From positions 186,001 to 250,000 of the forward strand of contig NC_016025.1 of assembly GCF_000226295.1 (NCBI RefSeq): 64,000 bases of DNA, written 5' to 3'. Numbering within the stretch: position 1 is the first letter of the stretch; every line of letters begins with the position of its first letter. A program made the translations under genes and the position numbers. The stretch is from Chloracidobacterium thermophilum B (lineage in GTDB: Bacteria > Acidobacteriota > Blastocatellia > Chloracidobacteriales > Chloracidobacteriaceae). The notes beneath the pieces were generated by a model. That model was not told where the DNA came from. It searched no databases and saw only the letters and a program-made list of their open reading frames with translations. Positions 11,201 to 21,600 of the stretch are shown piece after piece.

Positions 11201-12087
11201 AGGGTAAAGCCACCCTGGAACCGGGTTTCCGGGTACTCCCGCACGCCGGCAAAGGCGTTGTTGGCCGAAAACGCCTGGTCGCGGAGGAAGGCAAAGACGT
11301 TGCCGCGCAGCTCGTTGCCACCGCCCTTGGAGACGATGTTGATGACGGCCGATGAAGCCCGCCCGAACTCCGGGGCGTAACTGTTGGTCAGAATCTGGAA
11401 TTCCTGGACGGCTTCCTGGGAAACCGTCGCCCGCACCCCGTTGACACCTGAATCCGTGGCATCGGCGCCGTCAATGGAGACATTGTTGGCGCGGGCGCGC
11501 TGTCCGCCGAAGTTCAACCCGGAGGTTGGCGCCACACCCAGCTTGGGCTGGTTGTCGCGTGTCGTGGTCGAGGTCAGCAGCGTAAACCCGACGTAGTTCC
11601 GGCTGCTCGTCGGGAGGTTGTTGATGGCACGCTGGTTGATGGTCTCTGCCACGGAGGTGCGCGAACTTTCGATGACCTGCGTATCCGCCGTCACCACGAC
11701 TTCTTCCGTGGTCTCACCCACGCGCAGGGTAAAGTCGAGCTGCGCCGCCGCCCCGATGGTGAGAACGACGTTGCGGTTGACAGCCCGGGCAAAGCCGGGC
11801 GATTCAACCGTGATTTCATACGACCCCGGCGGCAGGGCAATGAACTGATAGACGCCGACCTCGTTGGTTGTAGCCTCACGGGTAAAGCCTGTGCGCTCGT
11901 CACGCGCCGTCACTTTGGCCCCGGCAATGACCTTGCCACCTTCATCACTGACCGTTCCACGCAAGTCGGCGGCGTTGACCTGTGATTGGGCGAACGTCGT
12001 CGCCGGCAAAAGCAACGAAGGCATAATCAGCGAACCTGCGCCAAGACATAAGCCAATCAGCCCACGGCGCAAATGACACAGCAGCAT
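8245..12087 (-). CDS. Oar-type TonB-dependent receptor with carboxypeptidase-regulatory domain
   Basis: A 1,280-aa outer-membrane protein. The start at 12087 has an AAGGAG site eight bases upstream; a longer frame to 12237 lacks such support. Residues 1 to about 34 form a signal peptide ending TTFAQ. Residues 40-120 (LRGTVSDEGGKVIAGAKV through LPPGSYEITVE) are a CarboxypepD_reg beta domain, then a plug (VGETTEEVVVTAD, NNVSIDGADATDSG) and a long beta-barrel ending in the aromatic terminus FALKFNF. This very long class is expanded in Acidobacteriota and takes up large substrates or links to the cell surface; the ligand cannot be told. The gene is monocistronic, divergent from the next secreted protein. 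Confidence 0.92.
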   Translation of the reverse strand: MLLCHLRRGLIGLCLGAGSLIMPSLLLPATTFAQSQVNAADLRGTVSDEGGKVIAGAKVTARDERTGFTREATTNEVGVYQFIALPPGSYEITVESPGFARAVNRNVVLTIGAAAQLDFTLRVGETTEEVVVTADTQVIESSRTSVAETINQRAINNLPTSSRNYVGFTLLTSTTTRDNQPKLGVAPTSGLNFGGQRARANNVSIDGADATDSGVNGVRATVSQEAVQEFQILTNSYAPEFGRASSAVINIVSKGGGNELRGNVFAFLRDQAFSANNAFAGVREYPETRFQGGFTLGGPIVKDKTFFFLSFEAQTLNGTGFNITGRNGFGFTTFTPPALLATSPNLGLSNLPGGIFVPIGGQVAQVTPQQAAFLNAALSGLSQATGIPLNTQFTALPPPVQTALLTNASFQALNTYYFLAREGSSVGLTGRQTNGQAIFPTLAALGITNPGVNSPVPLGTGAFRPMNTLLGNYTVRERTFLPALRIDHRFNDIHQFFARISVTPSTVRGIPSNGQNQPTALNEFTRTGFQGTRDVALVAQNLATISPTLINESRFQFARRGVDYGPQGQTVGVEIPGFASFGREPFSPARRVEKRWQVTNNLTKIAGNHTMKFGADFNLLLYNALFEVNFGGVYAFPPNQLFPAAQGFPPFSGVQAYGLGLPESYVQNVGNPNSIFNNPVLGVFAQDSWKIRPNFTFNYGVRYDVQYTKQIRPVQPEPFTGPGNVGLINMPNLFAAGEEIVGIQQGIPRDYNNIAPRIAFAWDPFNNGKTVVRAAYGLFYGTPLAGLIFLSDVVDGAQSPFLVFPGLLGGGAIFRNERVNIPVPPLPGYQVGQQRYNPLDPGFEIFNGGPIRSLLFSPITSQTLHLNRGFEFDYTQQGNLSIERQLGRTITVNATYSYIRGLQLVRPRNVNQQNLALLQANAQAQTNPIVVGGQTVGFFGTGPLAGLYNPLPNSLGPGLSGLPAQVAPIGRFLFNDFRRTGPNLLYTAATLNIPVAQAQQLLTALTNRFNLPRLQGAPFVPFGSAKNYESSGSSIYHALTLSVNKRFSNNFQFLASYTWSHAIDDSTDVQTLQEPQDNSNPRLDRSNSNFDQRHRFIFSAVFNSPFKRNEGPGRYLLADWTFAPIVEAGAGRPYTLLIGVDQTQVNSSSTARPNFVTSCPPGTAGLTCFPSPRGNGFLTLPPDSRLPQNFGLPVSAFLGNVGRNAFTGPNFISVDFRLARKFYFSRDADATARNLEFIFEMFNALNRVNITEINPSYQLSGAPTLAAPPRQIQFALKFNF

Positions 12088-12317
12088 GGAAGTAACTCCT
12101 TTTTTTCCATAGATTGCCCGGAGCAACCGAGTTGATGGGGGCCGGACATACGTGTATGAGTCAACGGGCGACATCTCACGGGACATAAACCGACCGTCAT
12201 ACGTCCCGGCACTCGATGCCTGAACCTCCAGTACCAAAGCACTTTAGCTTGAGGAAAAAAACCGTGAATGTGCAGCTTTCTAGCACGTGGTGCGCAGGTG
12301 GTGCAAGTCTGCGTCAG

Positions 12318-13475
12318 ATGCGTCAACCTGTGTGGAAACCGTATTTTGCAGTGCGTCATCAGCCCGGCCGGAGCGTCTGGCGACCAACCCTGGCCGGTCT
12401 TCTGGGGCTGGGTGTCGCCCTGTCCCTTCCGTTGGGTCTGCCACCGGCCCCTGTCCTGGCTCAGATTGGCGCAGCGCAGACGGCCGAAGCGACGATCTCC
12501 CAAGGGTTCTCGTCCATAGGGCCGCCGCTGCGAGCTGCCGAGATTGAGGGGCGCGTCCGGGAAGCCTACCTGCGCAACCGCGAAGTGGACGATGTTGCTG
12601 CCGATATTGACCAGCGGGGGATTGCCTTTGAGATGACCGAAGCCTTCGGGCGCAAAATGCGCTTTCTGCGCGCCGCCCAGGTCGAAAGCGCCCTGTGGCG
12701 GGCTGATGAGCGCCGGCAGGCCGTCACCGCCCGCCCCCAGCGCCCTGTGGCGCTGATGACCGACAACCCGAACGTTCCGGTCTATCGGGAGACCCAGCCG
12801 TTCATCGAGCAGGTCCGCGCCGTGGCCCAGGCGTATGTCTCCAGCCTGCCGGATTTTACCGTCCGCCAGCGGGTGCAGCGGTACTACCGGGTGGCCGGCC
12901 GCCCCTGGCAACTCGGCGACTACCTTGAAATCGCCATTGCCTACTCGGCCGAAAAAGGCGAGAAACTGGAACTCAAGCTGCACAACGGCGTCTCCACCTC
13001 GCTCGGACTGGACGAAGTGGGCGGCCTGACCTCGACCGGGCAGTTTGCCGGACTGCTCAAATCCCTGTTTGATGAAACCTCACAGACGACCTTCCGGGAT
13101 GCCGGGACGACAAACTTCTACGGACGGACGTGCCAGGTCTTTGCCTACGTTGTCGAGACCGCGTACTCCCGCCAGACGTTGCAGGTCGGCAAGGCGCGCA
13201 CGATTGCCGGCTACCGGGGGCGGATATTCGTTGACCCCGAAACCCGGCGGATTGTCCGGCTCGAATCCGAGAGCTTTGACCTGCCACCGGATTTTCCGGT
13301 TTCCGAGGCCGTCTCGATTGTCGAGTTCGGGTGGGTCACAGTGGGCGAAAACGACTACCTGCTGCCGGTTGCGGCGCGGGTCGCGCTGACCGACCGCAAG
13401 GACCGGATCACCTCCCTCAACTGCATTACTTTCCAGAAGTACGGCAAGTTTGAGACGACGGTGGTCGTTGAATAA
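12318..13475 (+). CDS. Secreted protein of unknown function
   Basis: About 385 residues from the chosen ATG. The open frame extends to 12216, but this start places a signal peptide (LAGLLGLGVALSLPLG, then VLAQ) about 20 residues from the N-terminus. The mature part alternates helices (RAAEIEGRVREAYLRNREVD) with a beta-rich C-terminal half that reads like an outer-membrane-lipoprotein sorting or lipid-binding fold (GRIFVDPETRRIVRLESES, AVSIVEFGWVTVGENDYLLPV). Such proteins are common in Acidobacteriota but I know no function. It is divergent from the TonB receptor across about 230 bases that must hold both promoters. Confidence 0.7.
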   Translation: MRQPVWKPYFAVRHQPGRSVWRPTLAGLLGLGVALSLPLGLPPAPVLAQIGAAQTAEATISQGFSSIGPPLRAAEIEGRVREAYLRNREVDDVAADIDQRGIAFEMTEAFGRKMRFLRAAQVESALWRADERRQAVTARPQRPVALMTDNPNVPVYRETQPFIEQVRAVAQAYVSSLPDFTVRQRVQRYYRVAGRPWQLGDYLEIAIAYSAEKGEKLELKLHNGVSTSLGLDEVGGLTSTGQFAGLLKSLFDETSQTTFRDAGTTNFYGRTCQVFAYVVETAYSRQTLQVGKARTIAGYRGRIFVDPETRRIVRLESESFDLPPDFPVSEAVSIVEFGWVTVGENDYLLPVAARVALTDRKDRITSLNCITFQKYGKFETTVVVE

Positions 13476-13480
13476 GCCCA

Positions 13481-14725
13481 TCAGGAGACTTCTTCGACCG
13501 CTTTGGCGAGGGCTTCCGGGCTGGTGTGTTTCTGCGCCTGCCCGGTTTCCCCGGCGAGGTTGAACGCATAGGCCGCCAGCGGCGGTCCAATGGTTTCAAA
13601 CACCGCCACCGCCCCCAGCACCACGGCCGCGACGCTTGCTGCCTGGTCCGGGAACAGTTCCGCCGTGGTGCGCGTCAGCCCGATGGCCATCCCGGCCATC
13701 GGGATCAGCAACATACCGCGCGCCACAGCCTTGTTAAGCGCTTCCCGGGTGGCGGCCGCCACGGCCACCACGCCCCCAACCTTGGCCAGACTGCGTGTCA
13801 CAACCAGCAGGATGACGACCGGCGCCAGCGTGATGAGGTCATGAAGGTGCAGGTTGGCCCCGGCCGAAACGAACAGGACGATGAAGAACAGCTCGAACGA
13901 TTCACCGAACTGAATCTGCGACACCGTATCTTCCTGTTCGAGGTTTTTGACCACGATCCCCAAAACCAGTGGCGCATACAGTGCCGACAGGTTGAAGACG
14001 TTGGCCAACCCCGTGGTGAGCATGACGCCCCCGATGACAAAGGCCAGCCGGTACTGCGTGGCCTCGCGGGTACGGTGGGTCAACACATACACCACCGCCC
14101 CGGCAGCGCACCCCAGAATGAGTGAGCCAAAGAACCGGTAGGTTGGCAGGAGCAGAATCTCGCTCCAGCTTTTACCGGAAGAAAACTGCACCAGCGGCAG
14201 CAGGGCCGAAAACGCCACGAAGGAAACAACGTTGTTGATGGCGACAAGGGTTTTGGTGGTCTCGGTCACGTCGCCTGACGCGCGCACTTCGTGGGCCACG
14301 TGCAGAAGCACGGCCGGAGACGAAGAAACGACAATGGCCGCCACCAGCCCGGCGACCGGCAGGGCAAACCCGGCGATCCAGAGAACGCCGGCAACGACGA
14401 TGATGGTCAGGGAACTCTCGGCCAGCCCCATGACACCCAACATCACACGCTCCCGCAACAGGGAAAGTTTGAGTGAAAGCCCCAGCCGGTAGAGGATGAG
14501 TCCCAAGGCGATGTCCACCAGAATCCTGGACTTGGTCAGGGTGGCCTCGTCGAGGACAGCCAGCCCGCTGGGTCCGAAGAGCAGTCCGATGAGCATAAAC
14601 CCCGTGATACTTGGCAGCCAGGGGAAACGATGGGACAGATAGCCCCCCAGTGCGCCCAGAATGAGCAGCAGACCGAAGACGGTCATCGTGTCGAAGGCGA
14701 TGGGCCAGGTCGGCAGGAAGTTCAT
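13481..14725 (-). CDS. CPA2-type cation/proton antiporter (KefB/NapA-like)
   Basis: A 414-aa integral membrane protein with about 12 hydrophobic segments and no C-terminal RCK/TrkA-N domain, so a short antiporter of the Na+/H+ exchanger superfamily. Family cues are RFPWLPSITGFMLIGLLFGPSGL near the N-terminus (helix 1-2 of KefB-type carriers), LVDIALGLILYRLGL, and SSSPAVLLHVAHEVRASG in the central helices, where an ion-binding pair is expected. The stop lies five bases from that of the convergent secreted-protein gene. It probably exchanges Na+ or K+ for protons; ion choice cannot be read from the sequence. Confidence 0.88.
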   Translation of the reverse strand: MNFLPTWPIAFDTMTVFGLLLILGALGGYLSHRFPWLPSITGFMLIGLLFGPSGLAVLDEATLTKSRILVDIALGLILYRLGLSLKLSLLRERVMLGVMGLAESSLTIIVVAGVLWIAGFALPVAGLVAAIVVSSSPAVLLHVAHEVRASGDVTETTKTLVAINNVVSFVAFSALLPLVQFSSGKSWSEILLLPTYRFFGSLILGCAAGAVVYVLTHRTREATQYRLAFVIGGVMLTTGLANVFNLSALYAPLVLGIVVKNLEQEDTVSQIQFGESFELFFIVLFVSAGANLHLHDLITLAPVVILLVVTRSLAKVGGVVAVAAATREALNKAVARGMLLIPMAGMAIGLTRTTAELFPDQAASVAAVVLGAVAVFETIGPPLAAYAFNLAGETGQAQKHTSPEALAKAVEEVS

Positions 14726-14751
14726 GGCAGCGGTCGGTTCACCTCCAGCAG

Positions 14752-16560
14752 CTATGGTTGGCGGGGACGTTGCTCCGCTGGCGGACGTGCAGCGTTTGGT
14801 TGGCCGTCGCCTTCCACCACGATCCGAAAAGGGGGTGCCGGGGAGCGCCGGGCTTCGCTGTCGTGAGGAACGGGTGTTTGCGGACCATTCCGCAGTGCCG
14901 TGATCTGGGGGGACATGATTTCGATGCCGGCAGCGTCAAAAGCGTCCCGGATGTTGGCATGCAGGGCCGCCTAAGTGTATGGCATCAGCCAGGCGTCGTT
15001 TGTGTAGGCATTGAGTTCGTAGGACACGTGAACATCGTTCAACTGCGTTTGCCAGACAAACGGCGGCGGTTCGGCGCGGATACCCGGCGTGGCGCGCGCC
15101 GCGGCGATGAGCAGTTCCTGAACCTGCCGCCACGGAATGTCATAACCCAACGTCACTGTCGTGTGCAGGATAATGCCGCGTGTACGGGCCAGCGTCGAGT
15201 AGTTGATGATGGTGCCGTTGAGTACCTGGGCGTTGGGAATCGAGACAACTTCCTGCCGGATGGTTTCCAGACGGGTGACGAAAAGGGTTTTTTCCACGAC
15301 ATCCCCGGTCGTCGTGCCAATCTGAACCCGGTCGCCGATGCGAAAGGCCCGGGTGTAGGTCAACACAATTCCGCTCACCACGTTGGCAATGGCCGAACTC
15401 GAGGCCAGGGAAAACAGGGCCCCGATGAAGATGGAAACCCCGCGAAATGCCGGCGACTCGACGCCCGGCACGTAGGGAAACGCCACGATGAGGCCGGCCG
15501 CGACAAGAAAGATGACCACCAGCTTGTAGGTCGGACGCGCCCACTCCGGGTCAAAGCCCCCGATGACGATGACACCCCGTTCGAGCGCCAGCGCAATCAG
15601 GCGCGCGCCCTTGATCGCCGCCCAGGTCAGGACAACCACCGTCAGAATGAACAGCAGGTTGGGGATGTAAAGGATGAACGCTCCCCACAGCGTCACGAGT
15701 GGCGTCAGGACGGCTTCCCAGAATGACCGCGACAGTCCCTGCGTGGCCGGAAAAAACGTGAACAGCAGCGGCAGGTAGGCAATGACAATCCCAGCCCGCG
15801 TGAGAAACCAAAGCCCTGTCAGGACTGTCAGCCGCGCTTCACGCAGCCGTCCCCCGACCAGGACATCCAACCGGTTCAGCAGCCGTGACGAGTGTGGCGT
15901 GGAAGATTCAGCCCGCCACGCCCGGCGCAGACGTGCGACCAGTTCATCCACTGCCCGCCAGACCGCAGCAATGACGACGGTGGCCAGCAGGGAAAACAGC
16001 ACCCCGGTCAGCAGCGATTGCCACGAAGTGGCCTGACGCACACGTTGCAGAGCCGCTTTGATGTTCCCGGCGGTACGTTGCGCCAGCTCCGCACGTGGCA
16101 GACCGGCGGCAACGGCGTCGGCTTCCGTAACCACCGTAATCACCCGGCTGCCCAGCACGATTTCAACCGTGTCGTCATACTCGACCGGGCGCAGGTCTTC
16201 CAGATTGAGAAATGGCGTGGCGGCCAGCTCGACCAGCCGCCGCTCAACAATGGATGCCCGCTCTGACGGCGACAGCGTGCCCAGTCGCGCCCGGATGCGA
16301 AACACCGTCTCTCCGCCCAGTTGCACCGGCACGCCGCTTTCAACTGCCGGAGCCGGAGCCTGGAGTTCATCGGCCAGAACCGTTTGCACTGTGGGCAGAG
16401 CCGGCAACAACAGCAGAACAAGCAGCGCCGACATAAGGGACGGAAAACGTGCACCCCACCGGCGCCAGGTGACTGGACAGGCCGCGGCCGGAGAAGTCTC
16501 CCGTGCGGATTTTCGTTGCCTTTGCCTGGACATAGACCAAAAATAAGGCTTCCTGAACAT
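14752..16560 (-). pseudogene. MscS-family mechanosensitive channel with in-frame amber stop
   Basis: The frame from 16560 has a signal-like N-terminus, a periplasmic domain, several membrane segments and the MscS pore and beta domain (SSAIANVVSGIVL, FRIGDRVQIGTTTGDV, ETIRQEVVSIPNAQVL). It ends at a TAG at 14971-14973 after SYELNAYTNDAWLMPYT. Reading on in the same frame gives 72 more residues, starting AALHANIRDAFDAAGIEIMS and continuing to LRNG, exactly the conserved MscS C-terminus, with a stop at 14752. A TAC (Tyr) changed to TAG would explain this. The product is a 529-aa truncated channel, a readthrough product of 602 aa, or a base-call error. A start at 16533 is also possible. Confidence 0.87.
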
Positions 16561-16616
16561 TTCGGCTTCCTTAGATAGCAGACCCCTTGAGATAGCAGAC
16601 CCCTTGCCAGCAAGCC

Positions 16617-18539
16617 ATGCCCCATCCTGTCGTTGACGCCATTCGGAACGGAGCTGCCCCGCGTGCGGCCAAACTGGCCGCCGCCAATGGTTTGTTGCCG
16701 TTGGCCCCGGATGACAACCTGCTCGTGTTGTCCACGCTGGTTCACGATAGTGACGAGGAAATTCGCACGGCCGCCCAAACCTCAGTCACGAAGCTTGACC
16801 CAACGGTTGTGCTGCCTATTGCGCGCGATGACCGTACCGATCCAGCGATTCTGTCCCTGCTGTGCACGGCCAGCACCGATCCGTCCATCACCGAAGCCGC
16901 CGTTTTGAACCGGGCCACCCCGGATGCCGCCGTCGAGGCGCTGGCGCTCAAAACAACGCAGCCCCACATCCTTGAAGCCCTGACCATCAACCAGCAACGC
17001 CTGATTCGCCGCCCGGCGCTCATTGAGGCCATTCTGCACAATCCCCACCGGACGCCGGAAGCCGAGCGCCGGGCGCGGGAGGTCAAGGCCGAGTTTCTCG
17101 AAAAGGAATTCGGGCGCCGCCAGGTGGCCGGTGAACGGGCGGCGTCCACGCCCGAAGTTCCGCTCAAGTCTGCGGCTGACCTTGTCCCGGAAGCCTTTGT
17201 GGATACCCCACCGGCCATCCCTTCCGGCCCGCCGCCGGTGACATCCACGCCGTCCCCGGCCGGGCCACCTGCCGCGCCACCTTCTCCGCCGCCGGTGACG
17301 GCTCCCACGTCGTCTGGCGTCAGCGCGCCACCACCGCCGGCCAAACCGCTCAAGCTGTCCAAGTCGCCCCCGGTGGCCATGATTCAGCAGGGGAAAGCCC
17401 CGCGCCCGGCCAAACTCATGGTGGCGCAGGGGAAACTCCCGCTGGCCCCGGAAGACCTGCTGTTTGCGCAGGTGCTTCTGACAGCCGATGCGGATGCGGA
17501 AATTGCCGAGGCCGCCCGCGCTTCGCTCGCCACGCTGGACTTCAACACCCTGCAACCCGTGGTACAGAACCCGGAAACGCCGGAGGAAGTGCTGCATTAC
17601 CTGCTTCTGCACCCCGGCCTTCCAGAGCGGTTTGGCGAGCAGTTGTTGTTGCATCCGGCGCTGCTGGATGAATCGGTACTCGAATTCGTCCGGCAAACCA
17701 CGAGCGGGTATCTGCTGGAAGCTGTCACCATCAACCAGCAACGGCTCATCCGTCTGCCGGCCCTGCTGGATGCCATCCTGGAAAACCCGGCAAGCACGTT
17801 TGAAGCCAAGCGCAAGGCACGTGAGGTCAAAACCGAGTTTTTCGAGAAAGAACTCGGTGCCGAGCGGGTTGCACGCGAACAAAAGGCGCGGGCGGCGAAA
17901 TTTGCGGCCGTCCTCGACCTGCCGCCCATGCCGGATGAGGCCTTCGAGGCCGAGTTTCAGTCCGTCCTGGCCGGTTTCGAGGCCGAAGTCGGCCAGACCT
18001 TTTCCGATGAAGCCCCCAGTGAAGCTGACGCCGACGCCGACTTTGAGGCTATGCTGGCTGCGGTCAAGAGCGAGGAAGGCATTGATCTGCGCCAGTCAAG
18101 CGACCCGGCAACCAAGGAGCGCCTGTCCATCTATCAGGCATTGGCGCGCATGTCGGTCAAGGAACGTATTTTTGCGGCGCTCAAGGGGGGACGCGATGTG
18201 CGGGCCATCCTCATTCGTGACTCGAACCGCATGGTCAGCACGGCGGTGGTCAAAAACCCACGTATTTCGGAAGCCGAAATTGAGGCCATCGCCAACATCA
18301 AGGGGATCAACGAGGATGTTCTGCGCATCATTGCGATGAACCGGGCGTGGGTCAGCAACTACGCCATCATGCACAACCTCGTGCGGAATGCCCGTTGTCC
18401 GCTCAACTTCAGCATGCAGTTCATCAACCGGCTTCAGAGCCGCGATCTCGTCAACCTGACCAAGAGCAAGTCCATTCCCGACGCGCTGCGGCAGGCCGCC
18501 AACCGGCTGGTTGCCAAACGCCGCGAGACCGGTGGGTGA
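16617..18539 (+). CDS. 640-aa protein with two homologous helical-repeat halves
   Basis: The protein holds the same roughly 180-residue module twice: about 1-190 and 247-430. Shared landmarks are GxAPRxAKLxxAxGxLPLAPxDxL, then xTINQQRLIRxPALxxAILxNPxxTxEAxRxAREVKxEFxEKE. A Pro-rich linker (about 195-245) separates them. The pattern of short helices suggests a HEAT or leucine-rich-variant solenoid. The last 150 residues (ERIFAALKGGRDVRAILIRDSN through LVAKR) form a separate conserved-looking helical domain. There is no signal peptide, so it is cytoplasmic. It is divergent from mscS and isolated from its downstream neighbour. The function is unknown; a scaffold is a guess. Confidence 0.7.
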   Translation: MPHPVVDAIRNGAAPRAAKLAAANGLLPLAPDDNLLVLSTLVHDSDEEIRTAAQTSVTKLDPTVVLPIARDDRTDPAILSLLCTASTDPSITEAAVLNRATPDAAVEALALKTTQPHILEALTINQQRLIRRPALIEAILHNPHRTPEAERRAREVKAEFLEKEFGRRQVAGERAASTPEVPLKSAADLVPEAFVDTPPAIPSGPPPVTSTPSPAGPPAAPPSPPPVTAPTSSGVSAPPPPAKPLKLSKSPPVAMIQQGKAPRPAKLMVAQGKLPLAPEDLLFAQVLLTADADAEIAEAARASLATLDFNTLQPVVQNPETPEEVLHYLLLHPGLPERFGEQLLLHPALLDESVLEFVRQTTSGYLLEAVTINQQRLIRLPALLDAILENPASTFEAKRKAREVKTEFFEKELGAERVAREQKARAAKFAAVLDLPPMPDEAFEAEFQSVLAGFEAEVGQTFSDEAPSEADADADFEAMLAAVKSEEGIDLRQSSDPATKERLSIYQALARMSVKERIFAALKGGRDVRAILIRDSNRMVSTAVVKNPRISEAEIEAIANIKGINEDVLRIIAMNRAWVSNYAIMHNLVRNARCPLNFSMQFINRLQSRDLVNLTKSKSIPDALRQAANRLVAKRRETGG

Positions 18540-18635
18540 TGTTGATGCCCTTCCCAGACTGAAGACCGGGAAGGACACGGGGCAGCAGGGGCGGATGGCC
18601 ATTCGCTCCGGCATGGCGGGGCTTGTCGTACCAAG

Positions 18636-21600
18636 TCAGACCGTGATGGCATTGCCACGGTGAATCCGTGACAGGTAGCGGCTCTGCTCCGGCTCCGGGG
18701 CCGGGGCCGCCGCCAGCAAAACGGCATCCACAAAGCGCTCCAACTCCTCACGTTCTTCCCGTTCGTTGCGTGGTTCTTCGACTCGCGCCCGGCGCGTCAG
18801 GTCCACCTGGTTGACCGTTGGATGGTGGGTGAACCGCTCGCACTCCACGGCCAGCGTCGCCGTCAGCGCGTGAAGTGTCGTCTTGACGAACAACGCCAGG
18901 GCAAACTCTTCACGGGATGAGTTGCGCGAGGTTTTGGGCGTAACGAGCACAATCTGCGACTTGTCCTGCAACGCCGCCTTTTTGGCCACCCGGAAGTGGT
19001 GGGTGATGTGGGTTTCGACAAGCTGCTCGAAGTCCTTTTCGTTGAGCACGCCGCGCCAGTCATCCGTTGCCGCCAGCGGCTTGAGCGGCAGCGGGTCAAA
19101 GGGTGTGGACACCACGACATCCAGATGCCCAAACCGTCGGATGAGGTCATCCATGGCGGCCTCGACGTTGGCACCGGCGCTGAAGATGTGCAGATTGTTG
19201 AGTCGCTGGGCGGAGAAATAGTGCCGCAGCGAATCCGCCCGCTCCGCCGTCTTGGTCAGGATGATGCAGTTGCGGACGACGAGCTGAATGGCAAAGGCTC
19301 CGACCAGCCACCGGAGTTCCTCTTCCAGATAGTCGCCGATGAGCAGGACGTTCTTGCGCCGCAGTTCCATGAGGTGTTCGTTGCGCGGCAGACCGTAAAA
19401 CTCCCCTTCCGTCACCGTCCGGTCGAACTTCAACCCCCCCGAAGGATGCAGCGTTTCACCACTGATGTTCGGATCGGAGAGGTAAAAGACCGTCGCAATC
19501 GCAATTTCCTCTTCGGTGGGCATCCGTCTCAGATTGAGCATCGTCAGGATGCCCGATTGGACACGCTCGGCTTCCCTGTCGATCTCTTTTGGGTCAAAAA
19601 ATGGGTCAGGTGGTTCGGGCAACTCCCGCAGAAAAGCCAGCGTAAAGGCTTCCCGGTCTTCGACCGAGGTCAGATAGCCCCCCTCGAACAGCCGGTGGAG
19701 CAGTTTTTCCGCAATCTTGCGCGTCATGAGGTAGTGGCTGTCCGAGTGGCCTTCATTGACGGCGGCGGCGCGCAGATGCGTGATGAGTCTCCGCACGGGT
19801 TCAGGCGGACCGGCCGCCAGCACATCCTCAAAGTGGTTGTGCGCCAGCGCCCCCAACGTGGACTTGACAGCTTCACCTTCGCGCCACGCACGAATGACAG
19901 CATCGTGGATGTCGTTCAGACGCTTGTTTTCGAGAATGAGCCGCGCCCGGCGGGCATACAGCCCCGGTCGCGAGCCTTCCCCGCGCAGCCGCTTGCCTTC
20001 GACCGGACCCGGCGAGAGGGCGTTGATCTGGATTTCGGGTCCCAGATGCCGCGCCAGAATCTCGGCCAGCGCCCGTTGCCCGGCCTTGGAAACGGCATAA
20101 TCGCTGCGGTTGGGATAGGCCACGGCCACGTATTTCTCACCGCCAAAGTACGAGCTGACGTTGAGAATGTAGCCCGCGCCCTGTTTTTTCATCAGCGGCG
20201 CGATTTTGTAGATGAGCGAATAGTTGCTGAGCAGGTTTGCCTTGAGGGTGTGCCGCCAGGCAGCCAGTGGCAGGTCAACAACCATTTCCTCCGCCCCGGC
20301 AATGCCAGCGTTGTTGATGAGGAAGTCAATGCGTCCGAACTTGTCCAGGGCGAATTTGACCAGCCGCCCCAGGGCCTCTTCATCCGCCACGTCAATGTTG
20401 GCCAGGGTTTCAACCCGTGTTTCCGGCTGCGGGTAGCCAACGGCAAACAGTTCGGCGACGATCTCGCGTTTGAGCGCTGCCAGTCGTTCGGCATCCCGCG
20501 CCGCCAGAACGACCTTGGCCCCGGAAAGCGCCAGGTAGTGACCAATTGCGCCGCCGATGCCGGCGCTGCCCCCGGTGATGACCGCCACCTTGCCGATGTG
20601 CAGGCCGAGCAGCGTCCGGGCAATGTCGCGGGGCAGTTCGGTCTTGCCGGTGGTGCGCTGGATGTTTTCGGGAACGTAGAGGTTCAGTTCGTCAAAGATA
20701 CGGACGCGGTTGGCGAGCGTCGCCAGCCAGTCGGCCGTGAACTTGAGGTTGTCGGGTTCAGCGTTGGCGTAGCGGACAATCTGGTTGGTTCGCACGGCAA
20801 AGCGGCGCGTTCCGGCCGCCACCTGCAGCTCGTCTTCGTGCCGCCACACCCGCAGCAGTTGTTCCACGGCCGCGCGGTAGATGTCTTCAAAGGCGTTGGT
20901 GGCGCCGTCGTGTTCGTTGGTGACGAACAGGACGTTGACCGGTTCCTGGAGTTCGTTTTCGGCGTCGAAAGCGAGCAGGAAGCGCGAAAGTTGCGCCGCA
21001 AAAGCCGTCGTTCCGAGAATGGCCTCGTCGGTGAACTGCCGGATGCGTTCCGGCTCGTCCGGGATGAGTTCCGGGCCGTAGTGACCCGCCGCGTGCGCCG
21101 GAAAAACAATGACCGTATCCAGCCGGTGGTAGCGTTCCCGGATGAGGTCAAAGACGCTCGTCACGGACTCCCGCCGCAGGGGGTCGAGCCAGGTGACGGC
21201 GATGCTGTGGTTGAGTCCGCGGCTTTCAAGCTGGGCCTTGGCCGTATTGACGGCTTCCGGCTGCCGGAACGTCAAAATGACTGATGCCCCGTACGATTGC
21301 TGGCTGGCAGCAATGGTCACGGCATCGTGAACCTGCTCGCCGCCCACGATGAGCACGACGCGCCGGCTGAGGTCAATGAGCCGCTGGTCAGGCCACGCCG
21401 TGAGCTTGGTGCGGCTCTGGGCCTTGACCTGCATGCCGTGCGTAATCTCGAAGTTGTGCCCGGAAATGGCGGCTGATTCGTCCGAACCGAGAAAGAGTAT
21501 GACGTGCGCGACATCGGCCTGGGTCGGATAGCATTTGGTCGGCGCTTCACCCCCGCGCGCCCGCGCCAAAATCATGATGTCGAAAAATTCCTGCGCCGTC

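Noticed and set aside
12088-12317. Cobalamin-type riboswitch before the TonB receptor
   Set aside because: I looked for a B12-box-like core in the leader and saw none. The receptor class is Oar-like, not BtuB.
18996-21284. 762-aa open frame on the plus strand opposite mcr
   Set aside because: It mirrors the codon pattern of mcr, has no motif and no ribosome site. The minus-strand protein matches Mcr over its whole length.
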